A stretch of DNA of 64,000 nt, from positions 248,001-312,000 of the forward strand of contig JAGKQI010000037.1 in NCBI GenBank assembly GCA_018806915.1. Reading direction: 5' to 3'. The number at the start of each line of letters is the position of its first letter. Within the stretch, counting starts at the first letter, position 1. Both the position numbers and the translations under genes were made by a program. Shown in pieces: positions 21,879-32,546 of the stretch. This DNA comes from Phytophthora colocasiae (Eukaryota > Oomycota > Peronosporomycetes > Peronosporales > Peronosporaceae). Below the pieces are notes generated by a model that was given only the letters and a program-made list of their open reading frames with translations, was not told the DNA's origin and ran no database searches.

Positions 21879-24742
21879 ATGGCGCTTGGGGGCTTCGTGC
21901 TGGACGAACAGGGCGAGGAAGATCTGCTGCGTGAGGCGCTCCAGACCGTCCGTGACCAGGGCTTCCGCATGAAGCGTGCAGCTGATGCCGGCGACCAGCC
22001 AGCCGTGCTCAAACACGCAGCTGAAGTGCTGCGCGAGCTGCGCACAAGTCTCCTGTCCCCAAAGAATTACTACCAGCTCTGTAAGGCGTGGCCTTTTGCT
22101 GTAATACTCGCTGGGATACTAGCAATTTATATGTTATGCTGCAGACATGCAGGTGATGGACGAGCTGCGCCACTTTGAGAGCTACGTGGAAGAGCAACAG
22201 CAGGCTGGGGCCTCGATGCAGGTGCTCTACGAGTGCGTCCAGAGCAGTGGTAACGTGTTACCGAGACTGTACGGCTGGATAAATTACTCTAAGGTAGTGC
22301 GAACAGTGTCTTACAACCTTTTTGTAATGCTGTAGCTACTTGCTGGTGACAGTGGGCTCCGTATACATCAAGTCGCGAGAAGCTCCAGCTCGGGACGTGC
22401 TGACTGATCTAGTGGAGATGACAAAAGGAGTGCAATACCCGCTTCGAGGACTCTTTCTAAGGCACTATTTATCACTTAGTGTTCGTGACAAGCTACCGGA
22501 CACGGGCTCTGAGTACGAACAATCCGGTGGAGGCACAGTCAGTGACGCGATTAATTTCCTGCTGCAAAATCTACGAGAAACCAACCAGCTTTGGATCCGT
22601 CTGCAGCATCAGAAGATTGGTACATCCAGACCTCTGCCTGTCCGTGAAAAGGAGCGCATGGAGCTGCGACTACTTGTCGGAACAAGCCTTGTGCGACTCA
22701 GTCAGATGGAGGGGGTCACGAGCAGCGTCTACGCCGAGCAAGTTTTTCCTCGGCTACTTGATGATGTTGTGCTTGCCTGTAAGGACGCCATGGCTCAGCA
22801 ATATTTGATGGACTGCATCATCCAGGTTTTTCCCGATGAATTTCACTTGCAAAATCTCAACAAGTTCCTGGAGGCACTGAAGAAGCTGCAGTCCCATGTT
22901 GATGTGACTGTGATTTTGACGGCACTTCTTGAACGTCTCACTAAATTTCGGGAAGCTCAGGGGGCTCTCCTCAGTATCGACCAGCAAGAGGCTGGAGAGG
23001 ACGAGCATACCAAGTTTGAACACGAACAACAAGAGGGACTTAAGGTGTTCCAGCAGTTGATGGCTACGACCTCGAAGTTGCTACTGCAATCGTCACGATA
23101 TATTGTTGGCAAGGGAGAACATCCCAGCGAGGGAGATAGTGGCGAGACACACTTAGCCTCCGTCTTGCCCTTTTTCGTGACGTTCGCTACTTTCACCCTC
23201 GCGTGGTTGGGTAAAAGCTCCAAGAACAGGAACCCAGACACAACAGCAGCGCTACAACAAGTAGTTTCAGGGTGCTTAACGCTCTTGCGCGAACGAACAG
23301 CTTGGCGTGTTGACAAAGACAAACAGAAGCGGCAACTGATAGTTTCACAGCTCGAATCTCTTGCACTCACACTTCTGCGAACACTCACAATTCAAGACCT
23401 CATGCAAGTGCCGGCGCTGCGCGAACTTCTTGCTTTGATGCCGTGGCAAGGCGCGTGGAAAGATGTGGCGCTGGCATGGATCCGTGTTCTCCTTGCTAGG
23501 CACGAACGTGTCCACACTGAACAGCAGATGGACTTCTTGTTGCAGATACTGGCGCCATTGGTGCGTGACGACCCCAGCGAGTTGCAGTCTCCACCTCCCG
23601 CAATAGCAACAGAAGCAGGAAAATGCAAGGAGGCAGAAATCTTTGAAGCGGAGCAGCAAACGCTGGCCAAGATCGTTCACCTGGTAACGAACGACGATCT
23701 TGACGTCAAGTTTCGTGTATTTTCCGTGGCAAGACGCGCATTCCTGCAAAGTGGTGTCTTCCGTATTCGTTTCACACTTGTGCCGTTGATTTACCAGTCG
23801 CTAACACTCGCGAGAGATTTAGCTGCACATTCGAAGGAGAAAACGCAGACTCAAGGCCAAGAGATCACGGCAGAAACGGAGTCCACAGCGTCTACTGGAC
23901 ACACCAAGACGTTTGCCACCACGCCCCGTGAAGTCCTTCAGTTCGTCCACGAAATGGTGACGGCGTTGGCTTCCAAGCAGGATGCGCTCTCAGTGTCGTG
24001 CGTTCACTTGTTCCTACAGTGTGCGCTGGTAGCTGATGGCTGTGCATTCGAAGCTGTAGCCTACGAGTTCATCACTCAAGCCTTCATCGTGTACGAAGAC
24101 CAGATCACACTCGCACGGGAGCAATGGCGAGCCTTGGAGCTAATGGTGTCATCACTTCGTGCCACTCGCAATCTCTCAAGCGCCAACTACGAGGTTCTCG
24201 CCACTAAAACCACTCAGTACGCTGCTCGATTGTTCAAGAAGAACGAACAGGCCTTGATGGTCCTGAATTGCGCGCATCTCTTTTGGGTAAGTGCCTTCAG
24301 TCGAATGCTTATTTTTTGCTAAGGAACAGAGCTAACACTTGTTCACTGATCAGCATCCGTCTCAACAAGACGGAAAGCGTGTTCGAGAGTGCCTTCAGCG
24401 GTCGCTGCGCATCGCAGACTCTATCAAGGACACGACTTCGAACCAAGTTCCTCTTTTCCTGGAGATATTGGAAGCAGTACGTAGTTGCAACTTGCACACC
24501 TGTAGGCATTCGGCTGACGCGTTTTCTGTCTATAGTATCTGTACTTTTTTGAAGCGCAGACACCGGAGGTGACGCAAAACTACTTGTCAGGGCTGCTGGC
24601 ACTAGTGAAGGACCACTTGGAAAACATGGAGCACGGCCACATGCGCAGGGAAGGCGAGTTCCGTTACCGCGCCATCGTGCGCTACATGGATTCATTGGAC
24701 ACCTCCGACGTGGTACTGTCAACCTCGCCATCGTCGCGGTAG
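21879..24742 (+). CDS. VPS35: VPS35, retromer core subunit
   Basis: Five exons (21879-22080, 22145-22268, 22336-24286, 24354-24476, 24536-24742) joined at GT-AG sites give an in-frame 868-residue protein, close to the usual 750-800. The N-terminal region (DEQGEEDLLREALQTVRDQG) and the highly conserved NVLPRLYLLVTVGSVYIKSR, with the PRLYL motif needed for VPS26 contact, identify the family. The rest is the expected alpha-helical solenoid, ending in YLYFFEAQTPEVT...LLALVKDHL. VPS35 is the scaffold of the retromer coat that recycles cargo from endosomes to the Golgi or plasma membrane. A Gln/Glu-rich loop around 20 residues (EQQEGLK region) is normal variation. All five exons are phase-consistent, so the gene is intact. 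Confidence 0.95.
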
Positions 24743-24976
24743 TGTCATATGAAAGACACAACGTTCACCCTGGCTCTGCGTGCTGCTACAATAATGCGTA
24801 AGTAAATAACCATCAAGCTCGAATCTAAACCCAGGAGATTCGTCCATATTCATTTCGGTGGTTCAGCCACACCTGCACCACCAGAACCATCGTCTCCTCG
24901 ACTCTTTCTGTTGCATTTACTTGATTGGTTTCCTTCTCCGAGCTATAGCTCCCTGTTCAGCACTACTGCCGACCAA

Positions 24977-25410
24977 TTAGTGGCCAGCGTGGTAACCTTC
25001 CTTCATTCTGTACCGCACACCGCAGTACTTGCAGGCCTGCGGAGTGTTGTGCTTGCGCGTGTCCAACTGGATGTACTCCACCGGGTGGCCCAAAGCACCA
25101 CCACCACCGTCGCACACTGCCACATCACTGGCCAGTTCCACGATCGGCACCTTAGCGATCCGCTGTTCAGCGTCGCTGCGGTGACGGTTAATGTCCTAAG
25201 TGAATTTTAATCAGAATGTAATGAATTAGCGTCAACATTTAGCAAAATCTGCAACATAGCTGCTCGCTTCAAACTCACTTCGTACGGCGTCTGGTGGTCG
25301 TAGATCGTCGAAAAGCTCACAGTCTGCAGACGAAGGGCAGTGGCAGCCGTGCGAGAGGCGCAGGCGCGCGCCGCAGTGGCCAGAAACGCTTGGGAGCTAC
25401 GACGCAGCAT
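24977..25410 (-). CDS. NDUFS6: NDUFS6-like complex I accessory subunit (zf-CHCC)
   Basis: Two exons on the minus strand (25410-25279 and 25195-24977) give 116 residues, the family's normal size. The N-terminus MLRRSSQAFLATAARACASR is a typical mitochondrial presequence. The C-terminal half has the conserved GHPVEYIQLDTRKHN followed by CKYCGVRY. Together with the upstream Cys (AVCDGGGGALGH) and His these form the Cys/His zinc site of the 13-kDa complex I subunit. It would sit in the peripheral arm of mitochondrial NADH:ubiquinone oxidoreductase. The gene is tail-to-tail with VPS35 (about 235 bases apart) and divergent from the aminotransferase gene. The start at 25410 is chosen because it begins the presequence. 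Confidence 0.9.
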
Positions 25411-25563
25411 CTTCCTCTTGTTGTGCCTCCCAAATGTGAGGTCATGTGTTGAGTCACTTAAGAGGTACTTACTGTATACTTTCCGTAAAGTAACGTAAGT
25501 GTAATTTATGTGGCATATCAATTCTACTAGGTGCGATAATGGTGATTTTGAGCAGCTACGAAA

Positions 25564-26672
25564 ATGCCAGCTCTGGCTGCAGAGGTTCATAGCGCATTGG
25601 CGTTCGATGAGGACAGACTGAAGACTGTTCCTGTACGTGACTGTGAAGAATGGTCCTCTGCTAAGTTGTTCCTGCAGTCGCGACCTGCTGGTGTGTATAC
25701 ATGTGCGAGAGCGAAAGCTTTGCCCGAGACTTCCGATCTGTCCAAAATACTGGTAGAATGGTCCTTCCACTTGCAACGATTGTCTGTTGGTCTTATGTTG
25801 GTGGACAATAGGTTCAACCAAGAAAATTCCAAGTTGAACAAGTTGAAAATGGCTACGCGATTACTGGCAGCGACTGTTTTGAAACAATGGCAATTAACCG
25901 AGACTGTGGATGGAATGCTGTCTGTGCTTTGGTATCCGCTACCAAACACTGAGGACTACAGTGTTTCAGTGCACATCTGTCCAATGCCAACTCCGAAGTG
26001 TTTGGCCTCGACAGTGCTGGTTTACGGGGAAGGACGAACAAACGCTCGATGCAAACACACGCACTGGATAGAGGACCGCATGCCAATTGAAACGCACGTA
26101 GCACAGTTGGTGGAGGCCCGAGGCGAGCCGATCCATGAAGTGATTCTGAGCAAATCTGGACCGGGAGGCGACAGGTTACTGCTGGAAGGACTGATCACCA
26201 ATTTCTTTGTCGGTGCGTTAACATCTGCAGCTGAATGTTCAATACCAAGGTTGCTAAAAACTGACACTGCGTTGATGATTGCAGTTAAGGATGGCACAAT
26301 GTACACAGCGGACGAGGGAGTTTTACAGGGCAGTACAAGGGAGTTAGTGCTAAAGGCCTGTCGTGATCTGGAGATTCCTGTGGTTCTGGAGGCGCCAAAG
26401 CTATCGGAGCGAGATTTGTGGCAAGCGGCATTCGTAACAAGTACTGTTGCCTCTATTACTTGGAGAAAGGTTAATATGAAGGTACTCACTTGTGCGTATT
26501 GTTTTGCTCAGGTGCTGTTCGTGTTGTGATCGACGTCACGCGGCTGTTGTGCGGAGGAAAAGAGGACGAAAGCGAACTACTGGAAACCTCGATTCCGAGT
26601 GATACCAGTGGGTTTACTCAGAGAATTCGTAATCAGATCATGGCACAGCGCATGTACCTTGAGAAGTTGTAA
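25564..26672 (+). CDS. class IV aminotransferase (branched-chain / D-amino acid type) family protein
   Basis: Two exons (25564-26440, 26512-26672) give 345 residues. Class IV features are the lysine region CKHTHWIEDR (candidate PLP Schiff-base Lys), LLEGLITNFFV, and the phosphate-cup segment GVLQGSTRELVLKACRDLEI followed by PVVLEAP and RDLWQAAFVTS. The enzyme would use pyridoxal phosphate in transamination or lyase chemistry. The closest pattern I recognise is the eukaryotic branched-chain-aminotransferase-like group of uncertain substrate. No targeting peptide is evident, so a cytosolic protein is likely. The donor GTACTG is unusual, but it is the only one I found that keeps the C-terminal frame (AVRVVIDVTRLLCGG). 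Function beyond the fold is uncertain. Confidence 0.8.
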
Positions 26673-26750
26673 AGTGCCAGGGGATCGCTAACTCTGTTTG
26701 TATACAGATGCAGGCTTTTTCTAATTCATGTGGATGTTCTAGTGGATTTG

Positions 26751-28034
26751 TCATTCTGTAAGCTGCGGTAATCTCGGCGTTGAGTTTTCCTTTTGGTAGC
26801 TGGTGGATCTATGGGGCATGCTGGTGGTTTCTGAAGAAGCAGAGCAGATAAACGGCAGTGGTTTGATGACAATATCCATGGCTGCCCACACTTCCCCTGG
26901 TGCACCGTCCAAGCCAATATGCACTTGAACGTCTGCCGATGAATTTTGAAGCACGTTTAGCATGCTTTTTCCGCGCGCATGCGCAGCCAGAGCCTGCTGG
27001 AGTTTCCCCGAAGATTGAAGTTCGCTTTCTCGCCCACGGAAGAGATCGTTGTCTCCATAAAAAACAATTCCGGCTGAGAACACACCAGTCTTCAAGTAAC
27101 AAGAACTGTTAGACTGGCAACTACTGGATACAAGCATCAGGCAAAGATTTACCGGGAGCATGCGTAGAGCGATGAAGAGTACACTCGACAAGTGGATGAA
27201 TCTCACCACTACAGCAGAATTGATGTCTCGAGTGAGCTGGATCAACGCAGATGAACTCTCGTGCAGTGCCTTGGCGATTAGTTTTGTTAATTCCTGTACT
27301 CGTTCAGTCTTGTGGAGAAGATGAAGTCTGCGGGACGCGATATCCTGGTCAAAGAAGTTTCCGTCCACGGCTGGTGGCGTCGAGTACACTACAGCTCCCG
27401 TGTCAGCGTTCATGAGAAACCCTCGTACCAGTTGGATGGCTGAGGGACTTTCGACCACGATAGTTGCGACGTCATGTTTCCACGACGTGAGTAAGTTCTG
27501 GATACCTCGAGCTGTCGTTTCCATCACGAGAGCCACAAACTCAGCCTGGAAAGCGATGAACTCGTCCAGTGTGCCGTCATAACCATCTTGAAACCCGTCC
27601 AGAGCGCTCGAAAGCGTATATTCTTCGGCCTTGAGCTCGGCTTGCGCAATGCTCTCTGCTGCAAGCCGCTCAATGTCACCTCGATAGCGTCGCACGAACT
27701 CCTTTAATATGAGCAAGCTCTTCAGTCGCCCAAGCTGCACCGGTGCAACTTCTGCAGAGAACTCTCCATTGTCTTTCATTGCTGCTGGCGTAGCGAGAAT
27801 GACAGCAACTGATACTTGAGCTGCTGTGTCTGAGGATATTAGCAAGGTGAAGCCATTTTGCAGCTCAAGGTGCCCAAAGGACTGGGCTTGGGCGAAGTGG
27901 AAGAGACTGGCGAGCAACATAGCGAGCTGCGGGTACCGGAATGGAAGTGAATCATCCTGATCCCACAAGAGGAGAATGCGTCCTGACGTCGTCACGATCA
28001 AGCATGCAACAGCAGAGGAGGATCCATCGAGCAT
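26751..28034 (-). CDS. uncharacterised protein with longin-like N-terminus
   Basis: A 427-residue open frame begins MLDGSSSAVACLIVTTSGR, then SLPFRYPQLAMLLASLFHF and GHLELQNGFTLLISSD. The pattern (strand, tip, LPF-helix, strand, strand) resembles a longin domain such as those in Fuzzy/Mon1/Ccz1-type trafficking proteins. I cannot assign it to a named family. The stretch around 27206-27077 probably hides an intron, because the frame-open part there (VVVRFIHLSSVLFIALRM) looks like non-coding sequence with a GTGAGA donor and a TTCTCAG acceptor. The C-terminus (GIVFYGDNDLFRGRESELQS onward) is conserved-looking. It lies about 180 bases downstream of the GBP-like gene on the same strand, and both were copied to 11.7-19.6 kb. 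Confidence 0.6.
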   Translation of the reverse strand: MLDGSSSAVACLIVTTSGRILLLWDQDDSLPFRYPQLAMLLASLFHFAQAQSFGHLELQNGFTLLISSDTAAQVSVAVILATPAAMKDNGEFSAEVAPVQLGRLKSLLILKEFVRRYRGDIERLAAESIAQAELKAEEYTLSSALDGFQDGYDGTLDEFIAFQAEFVALVMETTARGIQNLLTSWKHDVATIVVESPSAIQLVRGFLMNADTGAVVYSTPPAVDGNFFDQDIASRRLHLLHKTERVQELTKLIAKALHESSSALIQLTRDINSAVVVRFIHLSSVLFIALRMLPVNLCLMLVSSSCQSNSSCYLKTGVFSAGIVFYGDNDLFRGRESELQSSGKLQQALAAHARGKSMLNVLQNSSADVQVHIGLDGAPGEVWAAMDIVIKPLPFICSASSETTSMPHRSTSYQKENSTPRLPQLTE

Positions 28035-28213
28035 TCTAGTCGCGGTTCCTCTTCAGCATGAAGACTACGCGAGAAAAAGGAGACCACGTACACGCTCACC
28101 CGCTATTTCTGTGATGCGAACTGCATTGGCAAACGGTTCAAAATGGCACGAGCGTAGTGGGCCTGGTACATTGTACATGCATATCGGGTGCTGGTGCTGT
28201 TTGGCTTCATTCT

Positions 28214-30761
28214 TCAAGATTGCTTGCACATATCGTGGCTCTGTAAGGCTTCAGTTTGGCTCATTGGACTCGCAGAACTGGTGGAGGTGTCATCTAATGA
28301 GCCGAATCGTACTGGATCCTTCGGTGCTGAAGGTCGAGCTGGCCGCGGTGGTTGGTGCTCACCTGCAGCAGGAGCAGGCGCCTGCATCAATGGGAGCGGC
28401 ATCATAGGCATCGACTTGAAGAAATTGCGATTTGCAGCGGCAGAAGCTCTGGCCGCCTCCTCCTCCGCCTCAAACACCGCCAATTTATCTTGAATCTCGG
28501 CCAGCTCTTCGTCCAACACAGCACTATCCGCAAGTACAGCTTTCTTCTCTTTCTCGTGGGCAAGCTTGAGTGAGCTCAGAGTCTTCTTCGTCTGAGTCTT
28601 CAACTGACGCTCGAACTTGGTCTGCTCAACTCGCATGCTATCAACCTTTTTGGCCTGCATAGTCTGTAGAGCGAACACTTTCTGAACGTGCTTCATCTTC
28701 TTCTGAACGAGTTGGCGCTCCAGCTGAACGATCTGGGACATCAAGTCCTTCTGCTGAACAAGCAACGATCGCTCTTCCTGGTGGAAGTTGCGCTGTTTTT
28801 CGAAAACTTGAGCGGCGGCCGAAATCTCCTCTTTACGCTGACGGTCTGCAGCGATAGATTTCTCCAGTTCCTCTGTCCGACTGCGAGCCCAAGCAAGATC
28901 ACTTTCAGCGTTCTTCACTCGCACTTCATGCTTCAAGTTCATGGTCGTGATCTCGGTCGTTAGACGCTCCAGCTCACTCTTTTTGCTGTCAAGTTCAATG
29001 TGGAGCGTTCGACGCAGTTCAGACAACTGCTCCGTGGCCACAGTCAATTTCTCCTCGTACAAACGCTTCTGGTCACTAACAGCGGCAGTCATCTCTGCTT
29101 CTTGCACTACGATGGCCTCGTACTCGTTATCAAGTTTCTCCTGTTCATTCTGCCAGCTCCGTATGTGCATTTTGTACTGCTGGAGCACCATTAGACTCCA
29201 CTTCTGGATGGATTCGCGTACAGAATGAAGCAGAGCTTCCTCTAGACAAGAATCCACCACCGGTCCGCTGCTTTCCTGCGCATATTCATCCAGTGCGCTC
29301 CGTAAATCTGACTTGTACTGAGTCAGCAGCCGAACTATTCCATCTGAAAAGCCATCACGGGGTCTTTCGGACAGTTCCATGGCCATTGCCTCAAGACCCT
29401 GAGGCAGAACACGCTCGAGGATCTTTGTGCACATTTCGGACGATAACGCTGTGTTGCGCTCTAGAGTCTCGTGGAAGTCGTTCTTCACTTGAGCTTCCCA
29501 TTCAGCCACACTGTCCTTGATCAACGTCCTTTGCAGTCTCTCTGGAAGGTGTAAGCGCACCTCTCGAATGTGAGCCATGGCCGCCTGAACACCGCGGGAA
29601 TGGGCAAGATGCAGCTTCCGTTCACTGAGGGGTTTGCCGTCATTGCTTTCTTTTCTTGCCAGCATCGCTATAGTGTAAGTCTGTTTCGCCACTTCAAACG
29701 ATTTAGCAACCTCCTGCTCCAGCAGCGCGTTTGATGCGGTCTGCATAGTCGGCAGTTGTCCGGCATTGATGGAAGCAACGTACGACTCCAGCACAGCCAA
29801 GAATTGTTCAGAGCGCAACTGGAGGCCTATCAACTGCTTTGTTGGGAGCTTCTGGCCTTTGTCTGACAAAAAGTCCGCATACAAGTGGTCAACAGACTCG
29901 ACAAACTGTGTGCGCAGTTCACTCCGCGGCGTCTCAGGTGCTACAACTCCTGTCCCGTTGCCCTCAACAGCACGACTCAGAGCCACACAGTCTCGCACGG
30001 GGAAATAAGACTCCATATACATACGCAACATATTCCTCTTGGTAGCAGCATCTCCGTAGCCTCCTTCAGGAGCCAGACACTGCTCGAAGTACTGCGTTGG
30101 GGTCAACTTCTGACCTTCCGCGTCCTTCAGCCATTTGATTTTGAAGTTCCTGGCCAGCCAGATGAGCTTGGGTGCATGTTCATGGAACTCACTAGCTGCG
30201 AGCACCATAGAATCAACTGTTAGCACAACATTTACACAGAAGTGACGAGGAAAAAGCCTCACCGACAGCCTCTTGGTCCTGCATGGCCTTGACTCTAAGC
30301 ACTTGAGCCACCTTCTCCACCCATTGCAGCCTTTCTACTGCATTTGCATTGATCTCTCCATCAACATTGTACAGGAGAGCGGATGAGAGCAGCAGCAGCA
30401 GCGCCAGCTTCTGATCTTCTAATAGTTGTCCGTTCTCGGACTCCAACGCTGCTCCAGCAGCTAGAACAATACGAATTTTGTCGCCTGTCCTCGGTGCTTC
30501 ATCTAGAGGCAACCAAATCCATAGTAGTACGTTCCTGTCGCTCTCATGAGCAGCAGAAAAGTCCACTTCTTGAGGTTGTAACAGCGTTTGCAGCAACAGT
30601 CGTTTGCCGCTTGCTGGAGGTCCGAATACGCCTAGAACACCAACATTACGGGTATGCATCGAAAGCAGAGCATCTCGCGCACTTGATGCAACCTCCAATG
30701 TCGTTCTATCGCCAGTAGAAACCGAGAAAATCAGCGGCAACGCATGCCAATGTCCCTCCAT
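28214..30761 (-). CDS. guanylate-binding-protein-like large GTPase-fold protein, apparently lacking GTPase motifs
   Basis: Two exons (30761-30263, 30195-28214) give 826 residues. The N-terminal domain follows the GBP/atlastin layout: VGVLGVFGPPASGKRLLLQ (P-loop position, residues 47-54), NVLLWIWLPLDE, and LALLLLLSSALLYNVDGEIN, a close match to the GBP segment after switch II. The helical middle domain is followed by a long coiled coil (about residues 480-770) and a Pro/Ser tail. The P-loop ends GKR where the family has GKS or GKT, and the switch II DxxG is replaced by IVLAAGAALES. GTP hydrolysis is therefore doubtful. GBP-family proteins act on membranes in fusion or immunity; this one may be a structural paralogue. 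The start at 30761 was preferred over 30809 because family-like sequence begins there. Confidence 0.75.
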
Positions 30762-30875
30762 GTTGTTGTCTTTACCTGAGTTTTTGATTAGCATATTTTT
30801 GCCAATCAAAAAAATTCTTCTGGGGGTTAATAATTAACCCTTTACTAAAAAGGATCTGGTCAATTGCCACGTACG
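30762..30875. promoter_or_regulatory. bidirectional promoter between GBP-like gene and STE24
   Basis: Only about 114 bases separate the two divergent start codons. They contain a perfect 17-base palindrome GGGTTAATAATTAACCC (30824-30840), a CCAAT box (GCCAATCA at about 30801-30808) and an A/T-rich stretch. Shared or competing control of the two genes is an inference. Confidence 0.45.
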
Positions 30876-32339
30876 ATGTCCAAGGAGCTCTCTTGGTGGC
30901 AAGCACCGTACTTCACGGAGGAAGGATGGAGGCCCAGCGCCAGTACCGTACCGTACTTCATGGGTGCACTGGTGTTCATGACTGTTGTTTACCTGTTTGA
31001 GACGTATTTGGATATCCGTCAGCACCGTAAATTGCACGACAAGATGTTCCCTCAACCTCTGGCTGAAGCTATCGAAGGACTTGGCAGCTACAGCATTAAG
31101 AAGAAGGAATCAGAAGAAGAAGAAGATGGAGAATCAGACAAGAAGGAGAAGGAATCAGAAGATGACGAGACGACGCTGCTGGCTGCGACCCAGAGCAAGT
31201 TCGACAAAAGCCGCGCCTATGGACTGGACAAGAGCTCGTTCGGTTTCGTGAGTGGCGCTTACAACCAACTCGAAGCTACAGCTTTCTTGTTACTAGGCTA
31301 CTTGCCGTTCGTGTGGACTATGAGTGGCAAGGCGTTGCTGGCTTTGGGACTGGACGCAGACAACGAGATCTACCGAGCGTTGATGCTGCTGACACTGACG
31401 ACCATCCGGGACACACTTGTGGGCATCCCCTTTGGACTCTACTCGACATTCGTGGTGGAAGCTCGTCACGGCTTCAATAAACAGACATTAGGCCTCTTCT
31501 TCATGGACAAGATCAAGAGCTTCGCGCTGTTTATTGTCATCGGTTTCCCGGTCACTGCAGCATTGATCTACGTCATTCGGTGGGGTGGAGAGTACTTCTA
31601 CATGTATGTGTGGGCCTTCCTGTTCGTCTTCTCTGTCGTCATGATGACGATCTACCCGGTGCTTATCATGCCGCTGTTCAACAAGTTCACACCTTTGGAA
31701 GAGGGAGAGCTTCGCACTCGTATCGAAGCGCTGGCTGCGAGTCTCAACTTCCCGTTGACGAAGCTCTTCGTCACAGACGGATCCAAGCGTTCTAGCCACA
31801 GCAATGCCTATTTCTTCGGATTGTTCAAGAGCAAACGCATTGTGCTGTTCGACACGCTGCTCGAGCAGGCGACGCATGACGAGATTGTCGCTGTGCTGGG
31901 CCACGAACTTGGACATTGGAAGCTCTGGCATACTGCTCAGGGTTTTGTGATCCAGCAGGCGTACATCTTGGCCTCGTTCTACGTTTTTGGCCTGTGCATG
32001 AATGACGCCGAGCTGTTCGCGAGCTTTGGATTCGCCGGGGACGTGTCGAAGCCTGTGATAATCGGCTTCCTGCTCTTTTCGCAGACCATGTGGGCGCCTG
32101 TGGAGCACGTACTGTCCTTCTTGATCACGCTGAACACCCGCAAGAACGAGTTCCAGGCTGATGCCTTTGCCGTGGATCTCGGCCACGACGTCCCGTTGAA
32201 GTCGGGTCTCACCAAGCTCGCGATCGAGAACCTGTCCAACATGAACCCGGATGTGCTGTACAGCGCCTACCACTACAGCCACCCTCCTCTCGTTGAGCGT
32301 CTGAACGCTATCACAGCGCGTGCCAAGAAGTCGCAGTAA
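30876..32339 (+). CDS. STE24: CAAX prenyl protease 1 (STE24 / ZMPSTE24, M48A metalloprotease)
   Basis: Single exon, 487 residues from the ATG at 30876 (an in-frame ATG at 30864 would add four). The zinc site is HELGHW within AVLGHELGHWKLWH (about residue 344), with the third ligand in KNEFQADAFAVDLG. Multiple hydrophobic segments (for example FALFIVIGFPVTAALIYVI and AFLFVFSVVMMTIYPVLIM) form the intramembrane chamber. The enzyme removes the last three residues of prenylated CAAX proteins in the ER or inner nuclear membrane. An acidic/Lys-rich insertion of about 35 residues (around 75-110, KKKESEEEEDGESDKKEKE) in an N-terminal loop is longer than I expect for the family. Family assignment is firm. 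Confidence 0.95.
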   Translation: MSKELSWWQAPYFTEEGWRPSASTVPYFMGALVFMTVVYLFETYLDIRQHRKLHDKMFPQPLAEAIEGLGSYSIKKKESEEEEDGESDKKEKESEDDETTLLAATQSKFDKSRAYGLDKSSFGFVSGAYNQLEATAFLLLGYLPFVWTMSGKALLALGLDADNEIYRALMLLTLTTIRDTLVGIPFGLYSTFVVEARHGFNKQTLGLFFMDKIKSFALFIVIGFPVTAALIYVIRWGGEYFYMYVWAFLFVFSVVMMTIYPVLIMPLFNKFTPLEEGELRTRIEALAASLNFPLTKLFVTDGSKRSSHSNAYFFGLFKSKRIVLFDTLLEQATHDEIVAVLGHELGHWKLWHTAQGFVIQQAYILASFYVFGLCMNDAELFASFGFAGDVSKPVIIGFLLFSQTMWAPVEHVLSFLITLNTRKNEFQADAFAVDLGHDVPLKSGLTKLAIENLSNMNPDVLYSAYHYSHPPLVERLNAITARAKKSQ

Positions 32340-32546
32340 GATGACCGGGATTCATTCTGAGCAATACAATCTTGTTACTCCTTTAACGTGGTGTTGCTCA
32401 CTCACAAGTGCATTTACTTCAAGGTTAACAGCACTAAACATCGCGCCGTGGGTTCCTCCCGAGTCAAATGTCCTTGTCTGCATTTCCCCCATAGACGCAG
32501 ACCCACCTCTAAGCACACTCACCCACCGCTCCGCTCATGTTCGTCA

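Noticed and set aside
31488..32282. 264-residue open frame antisense to STE24
   Set aside because: Shadow of a strongly conserved coding strand; His/Gln-rich composition is typical of such shadows.
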